Shown here piece by piece: positions 23,750-35,125 of a stretch of 64,000 nucleotides of DNA (position 1 is the first letter of the stretch; each line of letters opens with the position of its first letter). The stretch comes from Cliona cf. orientalis. Lineage: Eukaryota > Porifera > Demospongiae > Clionaida > Clionaidae. Made by a program: the position numbers and the translations under genes. The notes under the pieces were generated by a model. It did no database searches and was not told where the DNA came from. It was given only the letters and a program-made list of their open reading frames with translations. Location: NCBI GenBank assembly GCA_963930775.1, contig OZ005700.1:2807476-2871475 (forward strand), given 5' to 3'.

Positions 23750-25435
23750 TCTCTTCTCACTAATATTGAAAGCTCTCTCTCCTCCTCTGACTTAGCTTCA
23801 ATTTCTGTGTCCCCTCATACTGTTTCCGAGGCTCTGTCACATCTTAAATTGAACAAGTCGGATGGTAGCTACATCACTATTATGTCTAATCACTTTATCC
23901 TTACATCCACTTCCTTAGTCCATCTGCTCTCCAAACTTTTTACAGCTATGCTCCGTCATGGTTATGTCCCTAAGTCTCTTAGAGATTGTGTATTGCAGCC
24001 CATTTTGAAACCTGGAAAAGACCCCTCTGACTCAGACAGTTATCGGCCAATTGCTCTCGCACCCACTCTAAGTAAGATCTTCGAATGGACCATCCTAATT
24101 GACCACAGATCGGCATTTTCTACCTCTTCTTTACAGTTTGGCTTCAAGCAGGGCCTATCAACTCAGCTTTGTACGGGTCTCATCAAGAATTTCATTGCCC
24201 GTTATAATGTCAATGATTCTAGTGTTTATGGCTGTTTTCTTGATGCTAGCAAAGCATTTGACCGAGTCAATCATTCTATTCTTTTTGATAGGCTACTTCA
24301 GCGTGATTTATCTCCTATCGTCACGAGAGCTCTTCTCAATTGGTATTCTGACCAGAATGTCTGTGTATCCTGGAATGGTCAATTTTCTAACAAATTCTCC
24401 GTTTCAAATGGGGTGCGTCAGGGTGGAGTTCTTTCTCCTATCTTGTTCACTGTTTATATTGACGATTTACTGACTGAGCTTGAGAAAAAGGGTGTCGGTT
24501 GTCACTGGAACAATCACTTTGTGGGTGCTGTGTGCTACGCTGATGACATTGCTCTCCTTGCGCCATCTCCTGCTGCTCTTCGTTTGATGCTTGATACTTG
24601 TTCCTCCTTTGCGTCCTCTCGTGGCCTATTGTTTAATGCTAGTAAGACCCAACTTGTTCATTTCTCACGCACTAGTTCTTCATATTGTTCTCCTGCAGCT
24701 AGTTTTTTCTTCAATGGTTCGGAGCTCAATTTGAGTCACTCAGCCAAGCACTTAGGTCCCTCCAATCTTTCTGACACTGATGATATTGTTAGAGTGAAGA
24801 AAGATCTAGTCCGCAAAGCTAACTGCATGCTCCACTCATTCTCTCCCTGCAACCCTTTAGTTAAAACTAAGCTATTTGAGAGCTTTTGCCTGTCCCTATA
24901 TGGCTCAGCTCTTTGGTTTTCTTCTTCTCCTGAACTAAGGTCACTCGAAGTCACTTTTAACAATATCCTCCGCAGGATTTGGTCTCTCCCTCAAATGTGC
25001 CATACTGGGATACTTCATTGTACAGCTAAACTCAACAGCGTGTATAATATTGTTGTTCTCCGGTCTTCCAAGCTTTTATCTGCAGCCCTTAAGTCCCATT
25101 CTTCACTGCTCCAGGATATATTTGTTCATAGCTCAACCCTCACTTAGCTACACAAGCATAGGGTATAATTCAGTTTTCGGCTCCCGTCATAAGAAGATGT
25201 ACACAGATCAAGACAGTCTTTGTGCTAACTTTATACGTGATGTCAGACTGGCACCAGACCTGAACTTGCATTTAAGTGAAGAAATTTTCTACATCTGTTC
25301 AGCCTAACATTTCATTTTCTTTCTTTACTTTACTTTATCATCCAATAATATCTATTTTATTTATACTTTAATTTATATGCTGCACCTATGGTGGTGTGTT
25401 TATTAAATCAATAATAATAATAATAATAATAATAA
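23750..25435 (+). mobile_element. 5'-truncated non-LTR retrotransposon with reverse transcriptase
   Basis: One open frame (about 23763-25147) covers most of a non-LTR reverse transcriptase. Visible blocks are SDSYRPIALAPTLSKIFE, FLDASKAFDRVNH, GVRQGGVLSPILFTVYIDDL, the catalytic CYADDIALL, and a C-terminal RRIWSLPQMCHTGIL. The order fits the CR1/L2/jockey-like group. No endonuclease domain is present upstream, so the copy is truncated at the 5' side. The 3' end is an (AAT)n run at 25409-25434. The catalytic residues are intact. Confidence 0.85.
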
Positions 25436-25592
25436 TTGATCACGTGTGGCGTGCGCCTCCCTCACTTGGAAAATTTCCAGAGTATAAGGGAAACTTTGAA
25501 AAAAAAAGAATTGAATGAATAGAGCGAGTATCGAACTGGGGTACTTGAATCCATACACCAGAGCCCTAACCACTGCACCACCGTGAACGCCG
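25436..25592 (-). repeat. tRNA-derived SINE-like sequence
   Basis: Read on the minus strand, 25583-25519 contains an A-box-like TGGTGCAGTGGTTAGGG and a B-box-like AGTTCGATACTC at the spacing of an internal Pol III promoter. It does not fold into an obvious intact tRNA. The copy abuts the (AAT)n tail of the retrotransposon. Confidence 0.45.
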
Positions 25593-25713
25593 CTGCCAGG
25601 TGCTCTTTTGTCACGACTTTAAAGACAATAGTAGTACTAACCCTTGTGTGTCAAACCCTACCCTAAACCATAGTTTGCCTAAACCAAAACCCTACCTACC
25701 CTTAGCCGTTCAT

Positions 25714-26181
25714 ATACCGTATGGCCGGAAATTTTCGAGGGAGCCAATTTTCGCGGTTTTCGCGGTTGACTGGCGATCCACGAAAATTAAATCCGCGAAA
25801 TAAAAAGCCTAAACGCACGCGCGCACGCGCGATAACAGGGGGCGTGGCCATCGTGGTGCATGCCGCTGCTCAGCTGGATTGATCTAACAGAAGGTTTACT
25901 TCGCACCAGTTCATAATTATTGAGCTTCTTCTGCACAAATGTCTCTAGCCTCGATCATATATATGCTACTCTCGTGCCATTTCTCGATCTCCAGCTCTGC
26001 TATTAAAGTACAAGTATAAGATCGCTTGCTGTTTTTTCGGCCGGTTCCTGAGCTGCGGCGCTCGTGCAGTAAGAGGTGGAGCAACCCTGGAATGTCCATC
26101 CGCGAAAATTAGATCGCGAAATCTTTGAAGATGGGCCTTCCGCGAAAATTGGATCCCTCGAAAATTTCCGGCCATACGGTA
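25714..26181. mobile_element. 468-bp TA-flanked inverted-repeat element
   Basis: Perfect 27-bp inverted repeats begin TACCGTATGGCCGGAAATTT. The element may be CCGTATGG...CCATACGG inserted at a duplicated TA. The interior has further GCGAAAATT-type repeats. There is no coding capacity. Related ends occur at 26675, 34312, 49749 and 50798. Confidence 0.8.
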
Positions 26182-26674
26182 GTACTACGCAATTTAGCCC
26201 ATGGCCCAGCCCCCTACGGGGGCTGGGCCGTGCGCCTATGGCGCGCGGGCCAGGTTTCTCATGCTCAGTACATAATTACGGAATTCTTTCTTTATTTTGA
26301 TTCACGTGACTTTGTTGTTGGCGTAACGAATACAGTACAGCTATATAGCTAGCTAGCTAGCTAGCCATATTGGCCTTGGCTCATGTGACGGATAGGGCTA
26401 GGGCGGGCCCTTTTATACCCCGCCTCCTCGTTTCAAACGTATTTACGTTTGGACTTGAAGTAGACGGCTATATTAAACTTTTAAGAGAAGCTTCAAGCAG
26501 TCCGTGTGTTCAGAGCAGTCTTAACTTAAAAGACGTCCGGCGACCTATGTAAGTGATTTGGAACAAAAATTTGAACAATACATGACTATACTCAGTGCAT
26601 ATATACACATGCGCCTATATTATGCATGTACATCACTTTTCCTTGTGGTCACATCATTGTCACGTTCTTGTCTA

Positions 26675-26865
26675 TACCGTATAGCGCCTTAATTTCGCGG
26701 ATAGCTCTCTACAAAGTTTTCGTTGAATAAATTTCGCGGTTCCGGCCTGGTATGGGCGCGCGCTCGTGGGCATTGGAAATTTTCGTTGAATAATTTTCGC
26801 GGAAGCCGTTGTATCCGCGAAAACAGCGAAAATTAAGTCCCACGAAATTTAAGCGCTATACGGTA
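26675..26865. mobile_element. 191-bp TA-flanked inverted-repeat element
   Basis: Ends are TACCGTATAGCGCCTTAATT and AATTTAAGCGCTATACGGTA (near-perfect complements). It shares the TACCGTA terminus and the TTTCGCGG interior words with the 468-bp element nearby. Confidence 0.75.
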
Positions 26866-27529
26866 TACAAAGCATGTGTTCGGGTTCAAACGCTGTGCAC
26901 TTTGTGGTGCTCCAAATCTTTGGCCCCCCCCCCCCCCCCCCCCCCCACACACACACACTTAACTGTGTACATACATGTATTATACCTAATGTGTGCGTAC
27001 TGCTAACCTGAGCTCATACCTGAAGGAAAGTTGTATTACTAGGGACACACTAGGACATGTATATACAGTACAGGGATTTAGTGTTGCGTGGGCGCGCAGC
27101 TGGCTGGGGCCAACCTCTTGCTTTGGCAAGTACCCCAATGCACGAGGCTAAGGCTAAGGTGGGGCAAGTTTACATCAAGATGGTGCATAAATCCTTGCGT
27201 TTTATAGATCTGTTTGGCTGTCTCTGGCGAGGCGCTAGTTAGGCCACACCAATTAAATGTTCTGTTTCTTGTCCTATAGGATACTCCAAAGCATATAAGG
27301 GACATGGATAATTTTGATATTAAATTTGATACCACACCCCATTACTAGATTGCTAACAAGCTGAAAAAGCAATTCCGACAATGATTAGCTCAATATCTGT
27401 TCCATTTCCAGTATCACAGCCGTTATTGATGATTCTTGCTGACCAGCATTGATCTTGGTAGAGGCTGAGAGACGTGAGCGTTCATCGTTTGTGACTACAA
27501 TGAGATCACACCCCCAGAATGGTTAATTA

Positions 27530-28122
27530 TTACCCCGCGTGCATGCGCAAGGGGTAAAGTAATCGGTTGTGTCGTTGTCGTCGTCGTTGTCGTTGTTGTC
27601 GTTAGCACAAAAATCGCCATATCTCGAGATGTAGGCGTCTAAGCGAAGTGTAAGTGCAACGAATCAATCGAATTCAGCGAAAAATGGCTTCAGTGTGCGT
27701 CAAATCGAGGGATACGGTCCACGAGCGTCACAGATAGTGCCTTTATTGTGGCCACCGTAGCCATGCCTATCGACAGTGCCCATCAATGAATGATGCATGG
27801 CCATTGTGCTTTCTGCTCATGCGCATAACTAACAAGCGTATGACTGGTAAAGATCGTCGATGTTCTAAATAATATTCGTGACTGAAGTCTGAAGCTCCAT
27901 GGAACCAATCGTGTAAGATAGCTATACTATTATTACAACAAAATATAGATACAAGTTCATGTCTTCCTCGTCTGGGTGCAGATTCAAGTATCATTGGAAC
28001 AACATAAACAGCATTTCCATTATTTCTCTCAAGTTCACAAATCATATAGTCATGCACCGAAAGTATAAAATCTATAGATTACGCAATGTGCGCTCGGGGT
28101 ATGTGCTCTACAGAGCTCTAGT
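27530..28122 (+). mobile_element. Helitron-like dispersed repeat, copy 2
   Basis: This copy is collinear over its whole length with 7876-8454. It starts TTACCCCGCGTGCATGCGC and ends GCTCTACAGAGCTCTAGT. A GTC/GTT microsatellite follows the 5' hairpin in both copies. Confidence 0.65.
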
Positions 28123-28642
28123 TGATTAATAATTAGTTATGGCTTGATGAAGTCGTCCAGCCGAAATCTGAATATCAATAAGTACACACGGGGAGTTTGA
28201 TGTATGTGCGGGCAGGGATGAGAAACAGAAAATTAATTTTGCATGGCCTCTAGAATAACAGTCTGAAAGTTTAGTGTTGGATAGGGATCAACTTGAGACA
28301 TCTCCTGTGCTTGTAAAGGACTCGTGGCTGACAAAGGAACTATATACAGGATATGTGCGAATAAGTCCACAGACGCAATATTACACCCATACAGTAAGTC
28401 CAACTTTTTAGCTAGGTTGTCAGTTTGACATGTTCAAAGAGTAGGCCGATTGTCAGCCAATCTGTGAGTAGTAATGAAATGGGGACCACAACTGTGACAA
28501 TGCAGGGTTTCATTTGGGGGGGGGGGGGGGGGAGGGGTCACTCGCCCCCCCCTTGGAAGCTGGCTGCCCCCCCCCCCCCCCTTGAGAGTAGCCACCATCC
28601 ATACATGCAATACATGCACAAGTAAAAGATTTAAACAGTGAA

Positions 28643-28799
28643 TGTAGGAATAGTATCCACTTTATTATTAATTCAGCAATATAAGTACAATACATAATAG
28701 CACGATGTCAACTCAATAATCACGTGATATGTATCTAATATTACATAACTGATAATGTTAATAATTGAGTTCAGAGTTCAGAGGAGTTCATTTCCTACA
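28643..28799 (-). repeat. LTR (3' LTR of the gypsy element)
   Basis: 157 bp, TG...CA termini, nearly identical to 32687-32843. Confidence 0.92.
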
Positions 28800-31700
28800 C
28801 CTCCCCTCAAGCTTTTGTGGAGGGGATTATGTCCTCGACACTAAAGCTGAAAGTTTTCATATCCTGAACGAGTCGTTTAGTTGACTTCCACTGTCGGCGG
28901 GAACACCTAAGGGGAGGGGAGTTTGGGTTGGTCATCTCTGTTTCTGCGTTTTGTTGTTGATTACCTCCAGGAACCGATAGTGGTACCCTTCGTCGCAGGA
29001 AACGTCTGTTGCAAACTAAGACCCGACCACCTTGAGTCTTGACGTAGTAGCGTCGGTTTGGACCAATGTTGATGACTATGCCGTATATTTCCCAACGCTT
29101 AGAGTCGCTATTCTGGATGGCCACATGAGATCCTACGTTGATATCAGGCAAGGTATGCGAATGTTGGTTGTAATATTTCTCTACATAGTCGTTGGTGTTG
29201 GTAGCTTGCCTCTCAGCTTCTGCAGTGTTACGCTGCCACTGTTCTGAAAATGCTCTGCGATGGGCTGGCAGTGTATCTTGAATGGGTTTACCGAACAATT
29301 TCATGGCGGGGGATAGGCCATCCTTTCTCGAAGGTGTGTTCCTGTATTGTAGAAGGGCTCTTGTGAGCTTGTCATCGTCAATATAACGATCAGTCCATGA
29401 CGTCTGAATTAGCTTTTTCATGGACTTCACCGTTGCTTCGATTTTGCCATTGCTCTGTGGGTACGTGGGTGTCGATGTGATGTGCCGAAATCCCCATGTT
29501 TTGACGAAGTCCTGGAATGATTTAACCATGAATTGAGGCCCTTGATCAGATCAGAAGACATCTGGTACCCCTGTGCAGCAAAAGAGAACTGCTGTTAGGC
29601 GGGGGGTAGTGGTATTGCAACCCATGGGGATGATGTCTGGCCAATCTGAGTAGCAATCAACAAGAATGAGAAAATCCTGTCCTGCATAGGAACAGAAGTC
29701 TCCAGCTGCTTCCTGAAATGGGCGACTCGGTTTGGGTTTGAGAATGATTGGCTCTCGGGGGTTGGATGGCAAGCAATCTTGACACTGTTTACGTGCGAGG
29801 ACGATATTGTCGATATCATTATCAATTCCAGGCCAATACACGGTGAGTCTGGCCCTTTGCTTGGTACGGACTGAGCCTTGGTGTGATTCATGGAGTTGTT
29901 GTAGTATGTGATGTCGCATCATGGAGGGAATTAGTACTCGACATCCATAGACAATGAGATTATCATCTAGTGCTAGTTGATTACGGACACTCCAGTACCG
30001 CTTGCATTCATCGGGGAGTTGGCTTCGGTGATCTGGGAATCCATTCAGGATGTATTGTCGAAGCTATTGGTATTCTGAGTCTTCCTCTGCTTGTTTACGG
30101 AGGTCTTGAAGCCGGAAATTTTCCTGGTGCTCGTTCATTATTGCTCTGACTTCTGTTAGCGTGTGTACAGGATCGTTGTCTATGTCTCATTCAGCAAGCA
30201 TCTCTGGCGGTTGTGGATCAGACATGGCGTTCCTCGAGAGAGCGTCAGGTGTGTGGTTGAGGATTCCTTTGACCCATTCCGCAGTGAAGTTGTATCCGAT
30301 GATCCTGGTTTTGAGACGCTGGAGTCGAGGGTTTTCTATCTCATCAAGGCGGTGATTGTTAAGGATCGGAATGAGTGGGTGGTGATCTGTGATGACCTTG
30401 AAGTGTGGTAGGCCCGCTAAGAACAGCTTACACTTGTAGATGGCCCACGATACAGCCAACAACTCCAGCTCAATGATGGCGTACCGTGACTCTGTGTCTG
30501 AGATGAATCGAGACCCAGCTTGGATAAGCACCCAATTATCGCCTACTTTTTGCTGGAGGACAAATCCAAGTCCTTGGCGGCTGGCGTCAGTGCACAATCT
30601 GGTTGGTTTGTTTGGATCGAAGTATAATAGTGTAGGGGCTGAAGTGAGTGATTCCTTTACTTTGATGAACGCTTGGTCTAGCTCGGATGACCAGGTGAAC
30701 TCATTTTTCGTGCTGAGAAGGGGGCACAGAGGCGTTAGTAGTCCAGCTAGTGTTGCAGTGCTTGCTGATAGTTGGTTTGTGAGACCGACGAAGGACCGGA
30801 GGTCTGTGCGATTGGTTGGAGTGGGGAATTTGGCTATGGCTTCAATGATTGACTGATCGACGCGATATCCATCGGCTGCTACCGTGAATCCGGCAAAGTC
30901 GGCTTGTGGTTCAGCAAATTTCCATTTGAAGACATTCAATGTGATGTGCTTTTCTGCGCATCTTTGCAGGAATTGCCTAATGTGGTCTGTGTGCTCAGTA
31001 ATATCACTATCGTGTATAATGACGTCGTTGACGATGCGGCAGTAACCGGTAAGGCCGGCGAAGGCCTCATCCATCCTGCGATTGTAGTGCTCTGATATGG
31101 ATGATATGCCGTATGGGGTCCGGAGATACTTGAATCACCCAAATGGTGTAATAAAGGTGGTGAAGAGCTGGCTATCTTCATGTAGTGGTAGCCCTTCATT
31201 GCATCCAGCTTTGTGAATATCTTTGCATTGTTGGCGTGAATGTCTGCAACTGCCTGGGATGGGGTTAGCGACTGATATCGCTCTCTCTTGACGTATTTGT
31301 TGAGGCGAGAGAGGTCTACACACATTCTGATATCGTCTGTATCTTTCTTGGGAGTGATCACGATTGGCGCACACCACTCGGTCGGTTCTGTGACAGGCGC
31401 TATTATCCCTTGCTGCTGTAGTAGCTCCAGCTCTGCCTTGAGTTTGTCTCTGTAGGTGAATGGTATTACTCGGGGAGCCTTTATGCAGAATGGCTTAGTG
31501 TTGTCGGTTAGTGCTATGTGGAACTTTTCTCCTTCCATTGTCTTAATATGACCGTTGAAGACGGTTGGGAACTCTTGCATGATCTGCACTGCTCTGGGTA
31601 TGATTTGGGATGGCAGCAGGTTGTCTTCGTGTTCCCCTAGGCAACTGAGAGCTACTTCGCCTGCTACTGATATATCGGCTCCTGAGTCTGGCAGGGCCGG

Positions 31701-32686
31701 AATCTCTGCATCACCATTGAGGGATGATATGTGGACGTTGATGGTGGGAGCTGGTTCGATGTTGTTGCCGTTGTCAGCCTGTGATGCATTAATCTGTGGA
31801 TCTTGGTGGAGTGTGGTTTGAACAGCCATTGTTGATGGGTGTGATTGAGCTGGGGGTGGTTGTTTCTGTCCCCTGCATACCTTTGCTAGGTGTCCGACTC
31901 GCTTACATGTATGACATGTCAAGTTGTAGGCAGGGCACTGCTTTCGGCCTCCTTGGTGGAAGCCACCACCACAGCCTGGGCACACTGGTGCTGGCGTGGC
32001 TTGGGGTGATGCTTGGTGGGGGCGGGTTCGTCGGATTGTTCGGATGGCTGGATCTGTTCGAGTGTCCTGCATTATTTCTGCCCGCTGTCATTTAGCAGCC
32101 TCTTGGGCGCGGCATGTTGTGATCGTTTTATCGAGTGTTAAATCTTTCTCTTTGAGGAGGTCTTTGACTGTATCGCCATCAGTAAGGCCTTCTATGATTT
32201 GATCGCGAATGCTTTTCGTTGTGCATTGATCTGAGCAAAATTTGCATGTTTTGGCCAGCTCTCGGAGGGCCACCAGAAAATCATCGAACGATTCTCCAGG
32301 TTGCTGGACGCGTTGTCGAAAGTTTCAGCATTCGACCGATTTGTTGATATGGCCTTCTACGTATCATTGTGTGTTATATGGTAGTAACAATCTGTTTGGC
32401 GTCACCTTTTTGTGTCGCCGTGAGGCCGAGATTATCGATGATGGTCACAGTTTCACGCGAGAAACAGAGGGTTAATGCCTGTACCTGTTTGGTTTGTGAT
32501 TGCTTGTCGAGTCCGGAGAGACTAAGGTAGGCATCCCATTGTGACTTCCATGCTTTGAAGTCGCGACTTGAAGGTCGAGCTTTGGTAGATCACCCTGTCG
32601 AAAGGTGTCAGTCATTATCCTTTGGCGCGGTTTATTAGATTTCTCTGTTGATCCTGCTGTGAGTATTTACAGAGCTGTTCGCAGCA

Positions 32687-32843
32687 TGTAGGAATAGTAT
32701 CCACTTTATTATTAATTCAGCAATATAAGTACAATACACAATAGCACGAGGTCAACTCAATAATCACATGATATGTATCTAATATTGCATAACTGATAAT
32801 GTTAATAATTGAGTTCAGAGTTCAGAGGAGTTCATTTCCTACA
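32687..32843 (-). repeat. LTR (5' LTR of the gypsy element)
   Basis: 157 bp, TG...CA termini. Followed on the plus strand by the second GTGAA target duplication. Confidence 0.92.
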
Positions 32844-33187
32844 GTGAAAGTGTCCAAAGCGGCAGTTTTGCTCATTTTAAAGCCATAAATTAGCTAAAGC
32901 TTTGCGCTACGTGCAGTAGGAGACACATTCCACATCCTTGCAACATTTGACTTGAAATAGAGGGGAACCAACGGATATTACTGACAGACTTTCCCCATCC
33001 AAGTGCTCAGAAGCCACCAGAAACAGTCTCAGAGGTTGAAAAATTAAAATATTTTCCTGGGGGAGCATACCCCCAGACCCCCCTAATATAATGAAGTTAT
33101 GAGCATAACGTCATTCTTCACAGATGGAAAAGCATACTAGAGTCTTGACTCCCCCCCCCCTTGATAAAATTCCTAAATGAAACCCTG

Positions 33188-35091
33188 CGGTGGAGTGCAG
33201 GCTTTAAGGGAGGCGCACAATTTTCAAATAGGGTGCATACACTTAGGCATTGCATGGCTTTATACACTTGGTAGCAGGTTAGCAATCTAATCAACAATTG
33301 CAAGGCTGGTGTCACAGTAATTCTGATATCCGCCCTTTTTGGTATCCTCGTACAAGATATCCTTGGATAACTTGCTCCCCTGTGCCACGTATCCTTAAGA
33401 TTTACGGTATCGTCAACGGTATACTCCTTAGGAAATGTTGAACCCCTACTCACGTGCAGCGCCAATCGATACAAGTTGAACTCGAAGTTAATTAGAAAAA
33501 GAACTATCTATCTACAGACTAAGTCGATTTGGTTAGTGCAGTGTGGCTTATACAAAAGTAATCTGCTATGCACTGCACCAGCTGCACATTCCTAATAAGG
33601 AATAGCAAGCAATCTTAAGTACTTCACCTAACATGCATGCACATGCTACAGCCAACCCTACGGTAGCCAGACACTTCTTTGCCGCCCTTTGGGCAGCTTA
33701 TGTGCTCCTGCTGTTACATACACAGCAGTATTAACAATATTAGAGTTTAGTTCAGAGCACAAGTCTAGAATGTCAATTGCATTTACATCACTGTTACACA
33801 TGCATGAATGAATGACCATTGAGTGCTGTATATAGTGCAGTCTAGCTTATTTATACACTGGATTATGTAAGCCAAGGGTGTACGTGTGAAGTTTGACCAC
33901 CCATACTATAGTCAGAAAAAAAATTGGCAGTCACGAAATTTTTCCACCCACGAAAATTAATGCCTACGATGATATGGTACTGTGCGAGTCCAAGATGATG
34001 GCCGTGGCCACAAACATCGTGGCAGTGCGGCCAACACTTTCTAGTGTTAGCAAGCAACAGTAGCCACTGTCATCCAGCTGATAGTGTCTTCGACACTAAT
34101 ATTCTTCTATCTCATGCCTTTTATCGTAGGTATGGCTTAATAACAAAGAAGATCGCGAGTGTGTGTATTGATTACATTATCGCTTATGCAGCAGTGTCAC
34201 GCCCCTAGACTGGTTGCTATCACGAAATTTAAAACCACGAAAATTAATTTTGAGGGCCTTTTCGGACTTTCCATGAAAATTAGACCCCACGAAAATTACC
34301 CGCCATACGGCATTTTATCAGCCATTATTACAGTACATGAAAGTTAGCTATGGCAGCTCGATAAGGCCTTGATGAAAGCCAGCTTAGCAGCAGCCAACTA
34401 TAGCCCCTTTCCAGCCACAAATACCATTCACACTCTGAGGCAGCTCACAGTTAACACTAGTGCTACCACAAATCCAACCCAGTCTTGTAGTGCTGGTGCC
34501 TCATGTAAGTGATGGTGGCTTGCTACTAGGTAAACTTATCTCGGAATCTATCACAGCTTGATGCCTTGTAGTGCCATCATGACTCAGGATCAATAGCACC
34601 TGTTTCTACACATGAAGATTCACCATGCACTGAGCTGCACGACTTCATAATGTCCGATCAAATTAATTTTGAATATGTCTGACCATTTCAAAAATATTAG
34701 GACATTTTGTGCTTTTATCTGAAAAATTATTACGAGCACTGTACTCTACGTATGCGCACCAATAGAGCTACCACAGCCCCCCAGCACAAGATGCCAATGA
34801 TGAAGTTTATCTTCATGCATATACAGTGGAACCCCTCTAATCCGGACACCCTTGGAACCCAGTACAAGTGGCTGAATTAGCGAGGTGTCCTCTTTCCAGC
34901 TCCCACTTTTGAGCCATTCTTGGACTTCATTAAATGTGAACACGTTTTGCCGTCGCAAACTACAACAATTAGTTAAAAAGTGGTTGCTCGATTTCAATCT
35001 AATGGATGTGGTTATATAACATGTGACTAGCAATACCCCTTGCTTTTCTATTGTGACACAATGCCTTTAATAATTTTTTAAAAATTCACAG
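33188..35091. other. Gene-free stretch upstream of the NLR/ROCO exon
   Basis: No convincing exon seen. It contains a dispersed repeat (about 33910-34312) and, at 34828-34860, CAGTGGAACCCCTCTAATCC, which resembles a pogo/Tigger-type transposon end. Promoter and any upstream exons of the NLR/ROCO gene could lie here. Confidence 0.6.
33910..34312. repeat. Dispersed CGAAAATTA-type repeat, copy 1
   Basis: CCACCCACGAAAATTAATGC through TTCTATCTCATGC (33947-34120) recurs at 51716-51900 with good similarity. The right end (34218-34312) is the reverse complement of the left end of the 50798 element and finishes CCATACGGC. It is a relative of the TACCGTATGGC inverted-repeat family. Confidence 0.65.
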
Positions 35092-35125
35092 GTTGGAAAC
35101 TTCAAAATATCTCAACGAAACAAGC

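Larger units (their letters stand above)
26182..28500. other. Gene-free stretch
   Basis: I see no gene here. The stretch holds the 191-bp element, a GCTA repeat at about 26345-26362, a C run at about 26926-26946 followed by CA repeats, and copy 2 of the Helitron-like repeat (27530-28122). Confidence 0.7.
28643..32843 (-). mobile_element. Ty3/gypsy LTR retrotransposon, degraded
   Basis: Two 157-bp LTRs (28643-28799 and 32687-32843) begin TGTAGGAATA and end TTCCTACA, and differ at only a few positions. A 5-bp duplication, GTGAA, flanks the element (28638-28642 and 32844-32848). On the minus strand the order is Gag zinc knuckle (about 31970-31860), protease (ALPDSGADIS), reverse transcriptase, RNase H, integrase (HHILQQLHESHQGS zinc-binding part, then the core) and a polypurine tract beside the 3' LTR (28800-28810). 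Frames are broken at about 32075, 31070-31140, 29925-30185 and 29530-29550. The RT active-site region reads IVNDVII rather than the usual x-DD, so this copy should be inactive. Similar LTRs suggest a fairly recent insertion. Confidence 0.92.
28502..33187. mobile_element. Older inverted-repeat element interrupted by the gypsy insertion
   Basis: GCAGGGTTTCATTTGGGG at 28502 is matched in reverse by AAATGAAACCCTGC ending at 33187. Between the two ends and the LTR element lie about 140 and 340 bases. G and C runs sit beside both ends, and a GGGGGAGCATACCCCCAGAC word sits at about 33060. Removing the LTR element restores an element of about 480 bases. Terminal repeats are short, so this is moderately supported. 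Confidence 0.55.

Noticed and set aside
28516-28585. G and C runs as functional quadruplex elements
   Set aside because: Possible in principle, but they sit in transposon ends and their lengths are unreliable in sequencing.
30161-32202. Plus-strand frames across the gypsy element
   Set aside because: They are antisense to Pol domains with clear motifs on the minus strand.
35093-35125. Start of the NLR/ROCO protein at 35093
   Set aside because: That codon is TTG just after an AG acceptor. It is more likely internal coding or 5'UTR; the first ATG is 35126.
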